From Anaeromyces robustus (taxonomy: Eukaryota; Neocallimastigomycota; Neocallimastigomycetes; Neocallimastigales; Neocallimastigaceae), in contig MCFG01000090.1 in assembly GCA_002104895.1 (NCBI GenBank), forward strand, positions 77,501 to 141,500: a stretch of DNA of 64,000 nt. Direction: 5' to 3'. This document shows, piece by piece, positions 1-14,351 of the stretch (within the stretch, counting starts at the first letter, position 1; every line of letters starts with the position of its first letter). The notes under the pieces were generated by a model. The model was given only the letters and a program-made list of their open reading frames with translations, did no database searches and was not told the origin of the DNA. A program made the translations under genes and the position numbers.

Positions 1-240
1 ATATAAATTAAAAGTTAATAAAAAACCAATTTATATAAAAAAAAAGAATGTATTTTATTATAACTATTAAAATAATAGTATTTATTTATTTTCTCTTTAT
101 TTATTTAAAGAAAGAAAATAATAACTAATGGATATAATATATTTAATTTAAATATATATTTTTTTTTATAATTAATCATTTACTTAAAATGTTTATTAAT
201 ATATTTATTTATTAATTTATTAATTTATTAATTATTTATC

Positions 241-271
241 TGTTTATTTTTATTTATTTATTTATTTATTT

Positions 272-358
<87 letters not shown>

Positions 359-413
359 TTAATTATTTATTTATTTATTTTTATTAATTTATTAATTATT
401 TATTTGTTTATTT

Positions 414-500
<87 letters not shown>

Positions 501-502
501 TT
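241..502. repeat. (TTTA)n tetranucleotide microsatellite, two blocks
   Basis: Nearly uninterrupted TTTA/TTAT units run from about 241 to 360 and again from about 416 to 502. They are separated by slightly degenerate copies such as TTAATTATT. Similar arrays recur at 5405-5592, 11311-11400 and 22060-22270, so this is a common simple repeat of the genome rather than a locus-specific element. Confidence 0.9.
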
Positions 503-1440
503 TTAATTTATTAATTAAATAAAATAATAATATATTTTTATATATTATTATTATATTATTAAATTAAAATTATATTTTTAATTTTTAAATTAAGAATTTC
601 ATTTGATGGTTTGTCCATTTAAAATCTATACTTTTTAATTTTAATATTAAAATTTTAATTTTTAATTTTTAAATATTTTCTTTTATTAATATATTATATA
701 ATAAAGAAAATTAATTTAATTATTATTATTTATCTAAACTTTCATTTACATGTTCCGAGTTTTAAAACTTTAATATAATAATATGGATTTAATATAATAA
801 ATACATTATATATTAAAATATTCTATAATAATAAACTATTATTTTTTTAATTATAACTAATAAATAAAAAATAAAAAAATAAAAAAATAAACAAATAAAT
901 AAAATAAAAATAAAATAAAATAAAAATTATTAATTTATTGTTTAAATATAAATTTCAACTATAAATCATAGCCATAATATTTATTTAATTGTTAATATAT
1001 TATTTAAACTTATAATTATTATTTATACTAATATCTATTAAATATTTTACATGAATTAATAATTAATGGTTATTTAAAGAAAATAAAAATATAAATACTA
1101 TTTAAACCTTCAATACATTTTATTATTATTATTATTAGTAGTAGTAGTATTAATAATAGTATTAGTACTATTGTTATTGTTGTTGATGGTACTGTACTAT
1201 TTATTACCTTATTCACTTCTTATATAAAAATTTATTAACAAGCGTCACTTAATAATAAAGTTTTTTTTTTTTTTGGTTTTTACGTTTTAATTTTTTGGTT
1301 TTTACGTTTTAATTTTTTGATTTTTTTTTTTTTTTTTTTAAATTTTTGTGGATTGGATTAAAACAAATATAACTTCAATAATACTATAGGATATATTATC
1401 CTTTCTTTTTTATAGTGTACTGGTTGAAAATAAATAAAGC

Positions 1441-1478
<38 letters not shown>

Positions 1479-1619
1479 ATTAATAATTTAAATTGTTCTC
1501 TTTTTTTTTTTTTTTAATGTGAAATAACTATACATAATATCAAATATTAATAAATATTTGGTATTATAGCTATTGCTAAACTTATTTCTATTCCTTTCAT
1601 TATTATTGCTTTTATTATT

Positions 1620-1690
1620 ATTATTTATTATTCATTATTCATTATTCATTATTCATTATTCATTATTCATTACTCATTATTCATTATTTT
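1620..1690. repeat. (ATTATTC)n heptanucleotide tandem repeat
   Basis: About eight copies of a seven-base unit ATTATTC, one with a C for T change (ATTACTC), followed by degenerate TTATTA sequence. It lies in the gene-free stretch before the NF-YC gene. No coding or structural role is visible. Confidence 0.85.
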
Positions 1691-2196
1691 ATTATTATTA
1701 TTCATTAATTATTATTATTATTCATTAATTATTATTACTTATTTTTTATTTTTAAACATTATAAAAATAATTAAAATATTTAAAGTGACAATAGCATTTA
1801 TAGATTAAAAATAATAATATAAAATAAATAAATAAATAAATAAAAGTTTTATTTTTTTATAATATTTTAATATTTTATTGATTTAAATACAAAAGATATT
1901 ATATGATAATTTAATATAATAAGATTATATATAGTTTATATCATATTATTAACTATTAATATATATAATGCTTAATTTTGTAATATTGCTATATATATTA
2001 TATTATTAAAGTAATAATAAAAAATAAGAATAAGTAGGAAAAAATATATATTATATTTATATGAAAAAAAAAAAAGTTTTATATTATAAATCAAAAAATT
2101 TCTTTTTGTTTTTTGTTTTTTTTTTTTTAAAAAAAATATATATATATAATAAAAATATATATTTAAATTGCTAATAAAAATAAAATAATAAAATTT

Positions 2197-4053
<1,857 letters not shown>

Positions 4054-4237
4054 AATTAAAATATTTGAATTTAAAATATTTGAATTTAAAATATTACCCT
4101 AGATTATATATGATTTTATTATTATTATTATTTAATAAATATATATAAAAATTAATAAATAAGGTTTTTAATTTTAGAATTAATTATACATTAAATTGAT
4201 TTATTATGATAACTATTTTCACATTGATTATATAGTT

Positions 4238-4286
<49 letters not shown>

Positions 4287-5404
4287 GAAAAAATATGTAT
4301 CCAATATATATCCAATATATATGTATAATGAAATTTTGAATAAAAACATTGATTATATTAAATATAATAAAAAATAAAAAATTCAATTTTATTATTTATT
4401 ATTATCTATTATTTATTATTTATCATTTATTGTTATTTATTATTATTATAATTATTATTATTATTTATTATTATTATTATTATTATTAAAATTTTTGAAT
4501 TTTATATATATATGTAATTAAACAAAGATTTATTATCCAACTAACAAAAAATATACATATACGTATAATAAATTAAATTGCTTATATATATTGTTTCCGT
4601 TGATATGTTGCTTTATAAATTCCTGAAATAATTCTTATTCATTTTTTGTTTTATTTTTTGAAATATGAATTTCAAATTTTTTATAAAAATATTAAGAACA
4701 TTGTTATTATAATAATAATAATAAATATTATATTTTCCTTTAAAAATATTGTTTAATATTATATTAATAAAAAATAAATATTACTTTCTAACTTAAGTAA
4801 TTTTAAAACTGTATTAATTTGTAAATAAATTAATTAATACTCTTTTACAAATATATAATAGGTATTACTTTTATTAGTACTTTTCTGTTAATTAGCTTTA
4901 AAAAGTACTCTTCATAAAAATAAATAAAAATTAAAAAAAAAAAAAAAGTTATAAATAAAAAAATTTTTTAAATTTTATTTATTATAAATATTTTATTATA
5001 TTTTGAAAAAAAAAATTTACATAAAAATAAATAAATTATTATTATTTTTATATATTAATTTTTTTTTATTCTTTAACAACAAGTAAATACAGTAACTAAC
5101 TTTACAGTTTTACTTTTTGTATGTATTTTTTTTTTTGTTTTACGAATAATGAATTTAGATAAAATAAGCTGTCTAATACATTTCATTAGTAGTATGTATT
5201 GAAAGAATTAATTACAATGATTTATGTGTTATAGTAACAAACAAATAAATAAATGAAAAAAAAAAGAAATTAATTATAGTATTAACATAAATAATTATTC
5301 CACCAATTTTTTAATATTATTAATAAAAAGTTTATTAAGAACTATAAATATTTATATTTTGGATATTAATAAGATTATATTATTAAAATCAATATTTTAT
5401 TAAT

Positions 5405-5592
<188 letters not shown>

Positions 5593-5834
5593 TTTTATAT
5601 ATTAACTAATATTTGTTATCTTCTTATTAAATTATATTTATTCAAAAAAAGTTTAAATGTTATCTAAAATTTAATAATATATTGTGCTATATATATAATA
5701 TATTATATTATATATTATTAATATAAATGATTGGATAAAATAAACCAATATATATTTATTATTATATTATTTTTTTTTTTTTTTTTTAAATTTTAAAAAA
5801 TTTGAAATTAAAAAAATTATATTATTATTATAAT

Positions 5835-5873
5835 TATAAAAAAAGGTGTTGTTATTAGGGACCTTTTTTTATA
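5835..5873. promoter_or_regulatory. Perfect 13-bp inverted repeat upstream of nsa2
   Basis: Arms at 5835-5847 (ending AAAAAAAGGT) and 5861-5873 (starting ACCTTTTTTT) are exact reverse complements, with a 13-base loop. It lies about 120 bp before the nsa2 start codon. It could form a hairpin in the 5' UTR or promoter. The resemblance to an intrinsic terminator has no direct meaning in a eukaryote, and the role is unknown. Confidence 0.5.
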
Positions 5874-5991
5874 TTGATTTTAATTTTAGTTTTAATTTTA
5901 ATTTAATTTTAATTTATAATTCAACAATTTTATTTTTTTTTCAAAAATTACCTTCAAAATCTTTGTAAATATAAATAAAAAATAAAAAAGA

Positions 5992-6563
5992 ATGGTAAGA
6001 AAATTTAAAAAATGAAATATAATAATAAATATTAAATACATAAAAATCTATTAATTATGATTCCTTATACAATATATACTTTTACTTTATTATTAAATAA
6101 TTTGTTTGTTTTTTTAAAATATATATATATATATATATATTTCAAAAAAATTCATATAAAATAGCCACAAAACGAATATATTGAGGAAGCCATTAAGAAA
6201 CATGGTCGCCAATTTAATTATGAAGAAAGAATGTAAGAATAGTAATTTTTATCAAAACTCAATATGAAAATTGTAAAAGAATAAACCTTAAACAAAAAAT
6301 ATTTGAAAATAATAAATCAATAGAATATTAGTTAATCTTAAAAGAATTGATAACAAATTAGAAAAAAATTACGAAAAAAAATTTTAATATTAAATAATCT
6401 TTAAATCAACTAATAATAATTCAAAAGAGTAGTAATCTAAAAAATTCAAAATTAAGATTTATATTTTAATTATATATATATATATTTTTTTTCACCGAAT
6501 AAAAAATAATAAATTTTAGAATTTTTTTATAAAGAAAAAAATTAAAAATTAAAAATTATTCAT

Positions 6564-6613
<50 letters not shown>

Positions 6614-7903
6614 GAATAAAAAAATAAAACAAATATATATAATGACATTTTATAATTAAAAAGGAATATTATATAATATTATATTATATCATATCATATA
6701 AAATATCTAATTTAATAAATTATTTATTATATAATAAAATACTTTATTCCTTTTTTATAATATAAAGGCGTAAGCGTGAAGCTCGTGAAGTTCACAAGAA
6801 ATCTGCTTATGCTCAAAAGGTCCATGGTTTCAAGGCTAAATTATACAACAAGAAACGTCATGCTGAAAAGATTCAAATGAAGAAAACGTATGTATTCGTA
6901 TTAGTAATAAAATATAAATTTAAAATCTTTTCATACAAATATATATTAAAAGTAAAAATTATAATAATAAAATTTTAATTTTAAATATAAATATATATAT
7001 ATATACCGAAAATATAACATATATAATATAGTCTTAAAATGCATGATGAACGTTCTAACAAGCATAAGACCGATGATAAAGTTCAAGAAGGAGCCGTCCC
7101 AACCTATCTTCTTGATCGTGAAAATCAAACTAGAGCTAAAGTTCTTAGTAATATGATTAAACAAAAAAGAAAGGAAAAAGCTGGTAAATGGAATGTACCA
7201 CTTCCAAAGGTTCGTGGTATTTCAGAAGATGAAATGTTTAAAGTTATTAAAACAGGAAAATCAAAATGTAAGCAAATATATAATAATAGTTATATAAAAT
7301 AATATTTTAGTTAATTTATATATATATATATTATTATTTTTAAAATAATAAATAAAAATATATTATTAATTATTTTTACAAAATTTTATTATGATTATTA
7401 TTATTGTTATTATTACAAATTTTAAATTTAAATAGCAAAAGCATGGAAGCGTATGGTTACAAAAGGTAATTATATTATATATTATATATACATTTAAAAA
7501 GTTTTATATCTAATATTCATTAAATATATATAATATATATTAATAAAAATTTTCTATATATTTATATATATTTATAGCTACATTTGTTGGAGAATCATTT
7601 ACTCGTAAACCACCAAAGATGGAAAGATTCATTAGACCAATGGCCTTACGTTACAAGAAGGCACATGTTACCCACCCAGAACTTCGTGCTACTTTCTATC
7701 TCCCAATTATTGGTGTAAAAAAGAATCCACAAAGTGCTATGTATACTCAATTAGGTGTTATAACAAAAGGTACTATTATAGAAGTTAATGTTAGTGAACT
7801 TGGTCTTGTTACTTCTAATGGTAAAGTTGTTTGGGGTAAATATGCCCAAGTAACTAATAATCCAGAACTTGATGGATGTATTAATGCAGTTCTTTTAGTT
7901 TAA
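5992..7903 (+). CDS. nsa2: Ribosome biogenesis protein Nsa2 (TINP1 homologue)
   Basis: Six exons: 5992-5994, 6165-6232, 6768-6887, 7032-7267, 7436-7465 and 7578-7903, giving 260 residues, matching the usual length of about 260. Nsa2 joins pre-60S particles in the nucleolus and nucleus and is needed for ITS2 processing. The N terminus MPQNEYIE, a very basic region ([24 protein letters not shown]), the central [15 protein letters not shown] and the C-terminal S8e-like beta domain ([33 protein letters not shown]) all match the family. The first exon codes only the start ATG: the donor GTAAGA follows it directly, and CCACAAAACGAA begins exon 2, restoring the conserved MPQN. Codon use is noticeably richer in G and C than neighbouring genes, consistent with high expression. 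Confidence 0.96.
6568..6612. repeat. Poly(A) homopolymer run in nsa2 intron 2
   Basis: About 45 uninterrupted adenines inside the intron between nsa2 exons 2 and 3. Comparable runs occur at 8303-8356, 58210-58248 and 62881-62926, so this is a common feature of this genome. Confidence 0.9.
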
Positions 7904-8299
7904 TTATTTTAAAATATTTAAAATATTTATTTTTTTTTTTGTTTTAAAATTAATAATAATAAGTAATTAGTATATAAAATAAAAATTTTTTCTTAGACAT
8001 AAATTAATCCATATACTTATTTTACAACCTTAAAAAAAAAAAAAAAAAAAGAAAAAAATTAATTTTTTTTATTTATATTTTTTTTAAAATTTTAAATTAT
8101 TTATAACGTAAAACTATTATATTTTAAATAAACATAAAATATCAAAAAATCTATTTTATTACATTATATTTTTTTTTTATTAACTTAATAGATTTTTATA
8201 CATTATACAGAAATTATTTAATATTTCTTAATTGAAAGAAATAATAATATAATAATATATATACATAAAATATAAATTTTTTTAATTTTATATTTTTAA

Positions 8300-8358
<59 letters not shown>

Positions 8359-9676
8359 AATAATAATTATTATAATTATAATTAATATAACGTTTAAACA
8401 AATTTTACTAATTATTAAAATCGATAATATTTTATATAAAAAAAAAAATTATCAAATTTGTCAAATTTTTGTTTTATTATTTTATTTTAATAGTTAATCC
8501 CATTTTTTTTTTCTGAATAATTTAAAAAAGTATGACCATGTTTTTGTTCTTCTTTTAATAAGATATTTAATCATTTTCGTAAGATTTACTTAAATAATTT
8601 TTATCAATTTCACATTTAACGGAAATACTAAAATATCATTTTTAATATATAAGGAATAATTAGTTTATGAAATCCAAAATTTGGTATCAATTAAAATAGA
8701 TAATCCAAAACAACCTAGAGAAAGTATTATGGTATGAACCATCATTATATCTTTCTTTTGGTGACAAATATCTTTTGATAAATAAATAAGGTATATATAA
8801 AAAAATACTCATTTATTTATATAAAGAGAATATTATAGATATAAAGAAATTTTATTAAACTTTATTTAAATATATTTCAAATAGATTTTCTTTGGATTCT
8901 TTCAAAATATACTTTAATTTAAAGCAAATACATTTTTAAACTTTGTACTATTAAATTTTCTTTATATTATTATCAAGCCACAATTAACATATTAACTCTT
9001 TTTCTTTTTTTTTTGTAAAAAGAAGTAAATTTTTAAAAACTATATATTATAAAATTAATAAATTTTAATATTTCTACTTAATATTAAAAAAATAATAAAA
9101 TAAAAATATATAAAATTTAATTGAATAAGGATAAAATATAATAAAGAAGGAAAAAAAAAAAAAAAGGAAAGAAAAGAAAAGAAGAGAAGAGAAAAGAAAA
9201 GAGAAGATCACAGTGAAAGATAAATAAAAACAATAAAAGTTAAGAAAAATCAAAATAATTGAAGAAAATTAATATTTTTTTTTACCGATGAAAAATAATT
9301 GTTACATTAAAATAATATAATGAATAATTCTATTATAGATAAAAGACCAATATAATTATACAAAATAATAATATCAATTATAAAAAAAAAAAAAAAATTA
9401 AAAAAATATTACAAAATATTATATAAAAATATAAAAATTTATAAAACAACTCAAAATTACAATATAAATTAATATTATATATGTCATGTTTGAATCTTTT
9501 TTGTTTAATAGACATTACTAATAAAATTAAAAACAAAAAGGTTTCATTCATCGATATTAAAAATATTTATAATAATAATAATAATATATAAAATATAAAT
9601 AAATAAACATATATATACTTAAAACATATCATTAAAAAAAATAATAAATATCAAAATATTATTTATATCAACTATC
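7904..9676. other. Intergenic region between nsa2 and GPR89 with a faint coding-like island
   Basis: Contains the nsa2 3' flank, a 54-base poly(A) run at 8303-8356, a purine-rich GAAAAGAAAAG stretch near 9150-9200, and the GPR89 promoter. Between about 8500 and 9000 the base composition is less extreme, and short minus-strand coding-like runs occur (see the separate 8687-8786 entry). No intact gene is present. Confidence 0.6.
8687..8786 (-). pseudogene. Coding-like fragment, possible gene remnant
   Basis: A 33-codon open stretch on the minus strand reads FIKRYLSPKERYNDG followed by SYHNTFSRLFWIIYF and a stop. Its amino-acid mix is unlike the Lys/Ile/Asn/Tyr noise of surrounding sequence, but it has no ATG and is flanked by stops. 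Adjacent minus-strand pieces in other frames (for example one reading IPNFGFHKLIIPYILK) also look coding-like. I do not recognise the family. It could be a relic of a decayed gene or chance. Confidence 0.2.
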
Positions 9677-9961
9677 ATGGATAATATAAATTATGATTAT
9701 GATGCTATCGAAATAAAGACATCATTTTTTTCATTATTATATTCAGGAATTATATTATTAACACTCTTTATTATTTATTACATTATTGGTCACTTATTCT
9801 TCGAAAATAAATTATATACCGATTATGAGGTTAAAAATAATTTGGTGCGAGTACTCTTTTCATTAGTATTTGCTGGAAGTTGTTCATTATTTGAATTAGT
9901 TATTTTTGAAATTACTGACATATTAGGTTTAAGGTAATTAAAATCAAATATTATTTTATTA

Positions 9962-10024
<63 letters not shown>

Positions 10025-11309
10025 TTCATTATCATTATTATCATTATTATCATTATTATCATTATTATCATTATTATCATTATTATTATTATTGCTGTTG
10101 TTGTTGTTGTTGTTATTATTATTATTGTTATTATTATTATTATTATTATTACATAAAGAAATATTTAAATTTTTTTTAAATAAATTTTTCTATTAAAAAT
10201 AATTAATAATAATAAATATATATATAATTGCTAAATTCTATAATAAAGTTCAAGAAGGTTCTACTGGAAAATTGTGATTTATTTCATGTTAGGATTAGTT
10301 TCATTTGTAATACCGTTTTATCAGAGTTACACAGTTTGTGCTTTTTCAAAAAGTAAATTATATCAATATACTTATTTGATAACAAAATTTATATTTAATA
10401 ATTAACTTCTTTTTTTTTTTTTTTACTCAATTTAATATAGTTCGTCATATTCATGTAACTTTTACTATCATTCTGTTTTTATTATACTTATTAGTATTTT
10501 GGAGAATATCAATATATTTCCCAATTTACTCAAAATATGCAGCACGTAAATATTTAAAACTCATTTAAATTTAAAATTTCTTACAAAAAAAAAAAAATAG
10601 AATAGAATAAAATTAAAAATAAAAAAAATATATTATGGTAAAAATTTTCAATATTAATTATCATTAATGTATTTTTTTTAAAATAGCAAAAGATATTAAT
10701 GCATTAACTGAAGGTATTGGACGTGTTGGTATTTTTGGTGTAACATTTATGGCAATCCTATCAGCATTTGGTGCTGTCAATAGTCCTTATACTACTCTTT
10801 CAATATTTTTAAAGTAATTTATATATATATATATATTTTTTATAATATATTTTATAAATATATATTATAAATTAATAATATTAATTATTAAAAAAAAATA
10901 TAAATAAAAATTATTAAATAAAAAAAATTGTTATTGTTAGACCCATTTCAAAAAATGACATTAATGTTGCAGAAAGAAAATATCAAAAAACAATGGAAAA
11001 TATATTAATGAAGAAAAGAAGATTATTAAAACTAAAAGAAAAAGTATATAATATAATAACTTATTTATCATATTATTAATATATAAATTTTTTTATTATC
11101 CATTTTATTTTTTTTTTAAACTAATATTAATAAATTAAAATAATATATATATATATATATATAAAATGAAAATAATAAATAGCATATGGAATCAGAACAA
11201 CATAATCAGAGACAATCTTTAGCTCATATATTTAATATATTTAAACCAAAAACAAATGAAAGTAAGATTTAATTATATATAATCAATTTTTAATTAATTA
11301 ATTAAATAT

Positions 11310-11400
<91 letters not shown>

Positions 11401-12720
11401 TACATCTAATTATTTATTTATTCATTTATTTATTATTATTTTTATTTTTTTTTATTGATATAATTAAAAAGTTAGTAAATTAAATGAAGAAATCCAAGAA
11501 CTTGAGTTATTCAATAGACAATTATTCCAAGCAATTGATGAATTATATATAGAAAAGGTAAAAACTATGATAATTGATTATTATTTAATAATTATAATTA
11601 TCTATATTAAATTTATATTAAATTATATTTATCATTATATAATCAATATTTTATTCATAGGATAAAATTGCATTCTCACAAACATGGCTAGGAAAATATA
11701 ATAATAAGTTAGGTTATTTCTTTTCTGGTTATTGTCTTTATAAGATTGTTATGGTAATTATTTCAAAAATAATATTTTTTATTATTTATTTAAAATCTTT
11801 ATTATTATAAAATTTTTTTAATACAAGATATAATAATATAAATTTATTATATATATAATATATTAATATATTTTACAATTATAAAAATATTTTTAAAAAT
11901 TATTATAATTATAATAATTTATAAATAAATATATAAATATAAAAAAAAAAGACTGTTGTCAATATATTATTTAATCGTATTGGTGAAACTGATCCAATTA
12001 CATATGGATTAGATATTGTAGTTAAATCTTTACAATTAAATATTGATGTAAATCTTTGGTCAAAACAACTTAGTTTTATATTTATTGGTGTTTTAATTTT
12101 AGTATCAATTAGAGGATTATTAATTCAAATTATGAAGGTATTATAAATACTTATATTATAAATTACATTACATTACAAAAAAAATCTTTTTTTTTTTTTA
12201 TTTTTTATATTATTATAATAATAAAAAAAAAAAAAAGAAAAATTGAAAAACTAAAGTATCATTTTTTAAATATATATATATAAATAATTTAGATATTCCA
12301 AAATTATTCTAAAGCATTATCACCAGATATTATTGTATTGTTTTTAGCATGGTTTATGGGTACATATTTCTTAAGTTTCGTATTAATGATGAGAATGAAT
12401 TTACCACCACAATATCGGTATGTTATTTATCATAATTATATAAATATATATATATATATATATATAATTTTTGAAATTAATAAAAATACTAAATATATAT
12501 AATATATATAATATATAATAATAAATGTATAATAAATAAATACAATATATATATACAATATATATTTAATAGTACTATAATAACAGATGTGTTAAAATCA
12601 ATTGAATTTGATTTTTATCAACGCTGGTTCGATGTAATATTTTTAATTTCAGCACTATTAAGTATTGTGTTTTTGTATATGGTTGACCAACTTCAAAAAC
12701 AAAAATTACTTTTAGAATAA
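9677..12720 (+). CDS. gpr89: Golgi pH regulator / GPR89 family membrane protein
   Basis: Eleven exons: 9677-9933, 10249-10352, 10441-10545, 10687-10813, 10941-11043, 11183-11261, 11472-11557, 11661-11753, 11952-12137, 12293-12417 and 12573-12720, giving 470 residues (human GPR89 is about 455). GPHR proteins are multi-pass anion channels that support Golgi and secretory-pathway acidification; plant relatives are GTG1/GTG2. Diagnostic segments are the N-terminal membrane pair with [23 protein letters not shown], then [34 protein letters not shown], a central cytosolic coiled coil (residues about 195-290, ending [13 protein letters not shown]), and the C-terminal ABA_GPCR-type membrane domain with [14 protein letters not shown] and LPPQYRT. 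All eleven exon phases agree. Family identity is firm; channel function is inferred from homologues. Confidence 0.95.
9957..10152. repeat. Mixed triplet and hexamer repeat in GPR89 intron 1
   Basis: The intron after exon 1 begins with pure TTA units, passes into TTATCA hexamer-like units (10023-10082), then a short TTGTTG stretch, then TTA again. The ordered change of repeat unit within one array suggests several expansion events. It is non-coding by exon structure. Confidence 0.8.
11305..11402. repeat. (TTTA)n microsatellite in GPR89 intron 6
   Basis: About 24 tandem TTTA units between exons 11183-11261 and 11472-11557. It is the same repeat type as at 241-502, 5405-5592 and 22060-22270. 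Confidence 0.9.
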
Positions 12721-13338
12721 AAAAAAAAAAAAAAAAAAACATATTTTAAACTTTACAATAAAAATATTTATATATTTATTAATTTTTATCTTAATTAAGC
12801 ATTATATTATTAATAAATTAAAAAAAAAAAAAAATATTTAAAATAAATAAAAAAAAAATATGAAATATCATAAAACATAATATATTTATAATAATAAAAA
12901 ATATAAATAAAAAAATAAAAAAAAATAAAAATAATAATAAATAAAAAAAAAATATTATTATAATAATAATAACAAATATTAATAATTAATAATAATAATT
13001 AATAATAAATAATATAGAATAATAATATGATAAGAATGAATATTCAAAAAAAATTATATTAAATATTTATATTATATTAACACATGTACATATTGAAAAA
13101 AGAATTTTTTATATATTTTATATATTAATTATTATAATATTTTACTATTAATAAAGAAATAAGCACTTAAATATACATAATCTATATGATTAATTTTATT
13201 AATCCAAATTTATCTATCTATCTATATATATATTATTTATATATATATATATATTTATTAAAAATTCAAATAATATTTAAAAAAAAATAAAAAATAAAAA
13301 TAAATATAAAATAAAATATTATTATTATAATAATAGTA

Positions 13339-13371
<33 letters not shown>

Positions 13372-13771
13372 AAATATTAATAGATATAATATATATATTA
13401 TTATTATTTTTAAAAAAAAAAAATTACTAGAATAAAATGATGTAATTTAATATAGATAAATATTAATTATTAAAAAAAAAATAAAAATAAAAAATAAAAA
13501 ATTAAAATTAAAATAAAAAATAAAATAAAATAATATATATAAATTTAAAACATTATGTAAAGAATATTGACTATAATAAATATGTTATATAAAATATTTA
13601 TAAAAAAAAATGATAAAAAATTAAAATGATAAAAAAAAATAAAAAAAATGAAATATGAAAAAAAAATTAAAAATGATAATAGTAATTATTATAATTAAAT
13701 TATTAATGATGATTATTATTATTATAACTTTAATAATTTAATTGATATTATGGTGTAACAATATTTTAAAT
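12721..13771. other. Convergent 3' flank between GPR89 and the USP36-like gene
   Basis: About 1 kb of nearly pure A/T between two converging stop codons. It contains A runs (12719-12739, about 13342-13369), AAATA-like repeats and TATA-rich patches. AATAAA-like polyadenylation motifs occur many times on both strands, so none can be singled out. No gene seen. Confidence 0.7.
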
Positions 13772-14313
13772 TTAATCATCTCTTAATAATCTTTTCATTT
13801 TTCTTAACTTCTTTTTCTTCATGGTTGTCTTTATTTTAACAGATTCTTCAAGATTCTATATTTATAAAATAATATGAATTAAATATATATAAAAAAAAAA
13901 TATCACAATAAATATAAATATTTTAATAAAATATTTTTTTTTTTAATATAAATCTATAATGAAAAATATTTTATTATTACCTTTTTCATTTTATTATTCT
14001 TTTCTTGAATACAACGGAAGGCTTGATGTACCATTTCTTGACGAATTCTTGGATCACCATGTCTTTCTATCTTTTGTTTCTTTGTCTTCTTTACCTTACC
14101 AGCATCTAATTCCATATCCCAATTATCTGGTTTCTTATGTCTAATCTTTGTACTTTCTAAGAATTCTTCACGTTCATAAACAGTTTCATTAGAAACTTCT
14201 TCTTCACCCCATAAAGCAACTATTAAAATTCATGATAGATAATAGAAAAAAAAAATTATTTTTATTATATTAATTAAAATAAATAAATAAATAAATAAGT
14301 AAATAAATAAATA

Positions 14314-14351
<38 letters not shown>

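Larger units (their letters stand above)
1..2196. other. Gene-free A/T-rich stretch with TTTA microsatellites
   Basis: No coding sequence is supportable here. The stretch holds two long (TTTA)n arrays (about 241-360 and 416-502), a 22-bp direct duplication near 1269-1312, an (ATTATTC)n heptamer array near 1620-1690, and several homopolymer A or T runs. It lies downstream of the minus-strand NF-YC gene, so the end nearest 2196 should contain that gene's 3' UTR and poly(A) signals. These cannot be picked out in sequence this A/T-rich. Confidence 0.7.
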
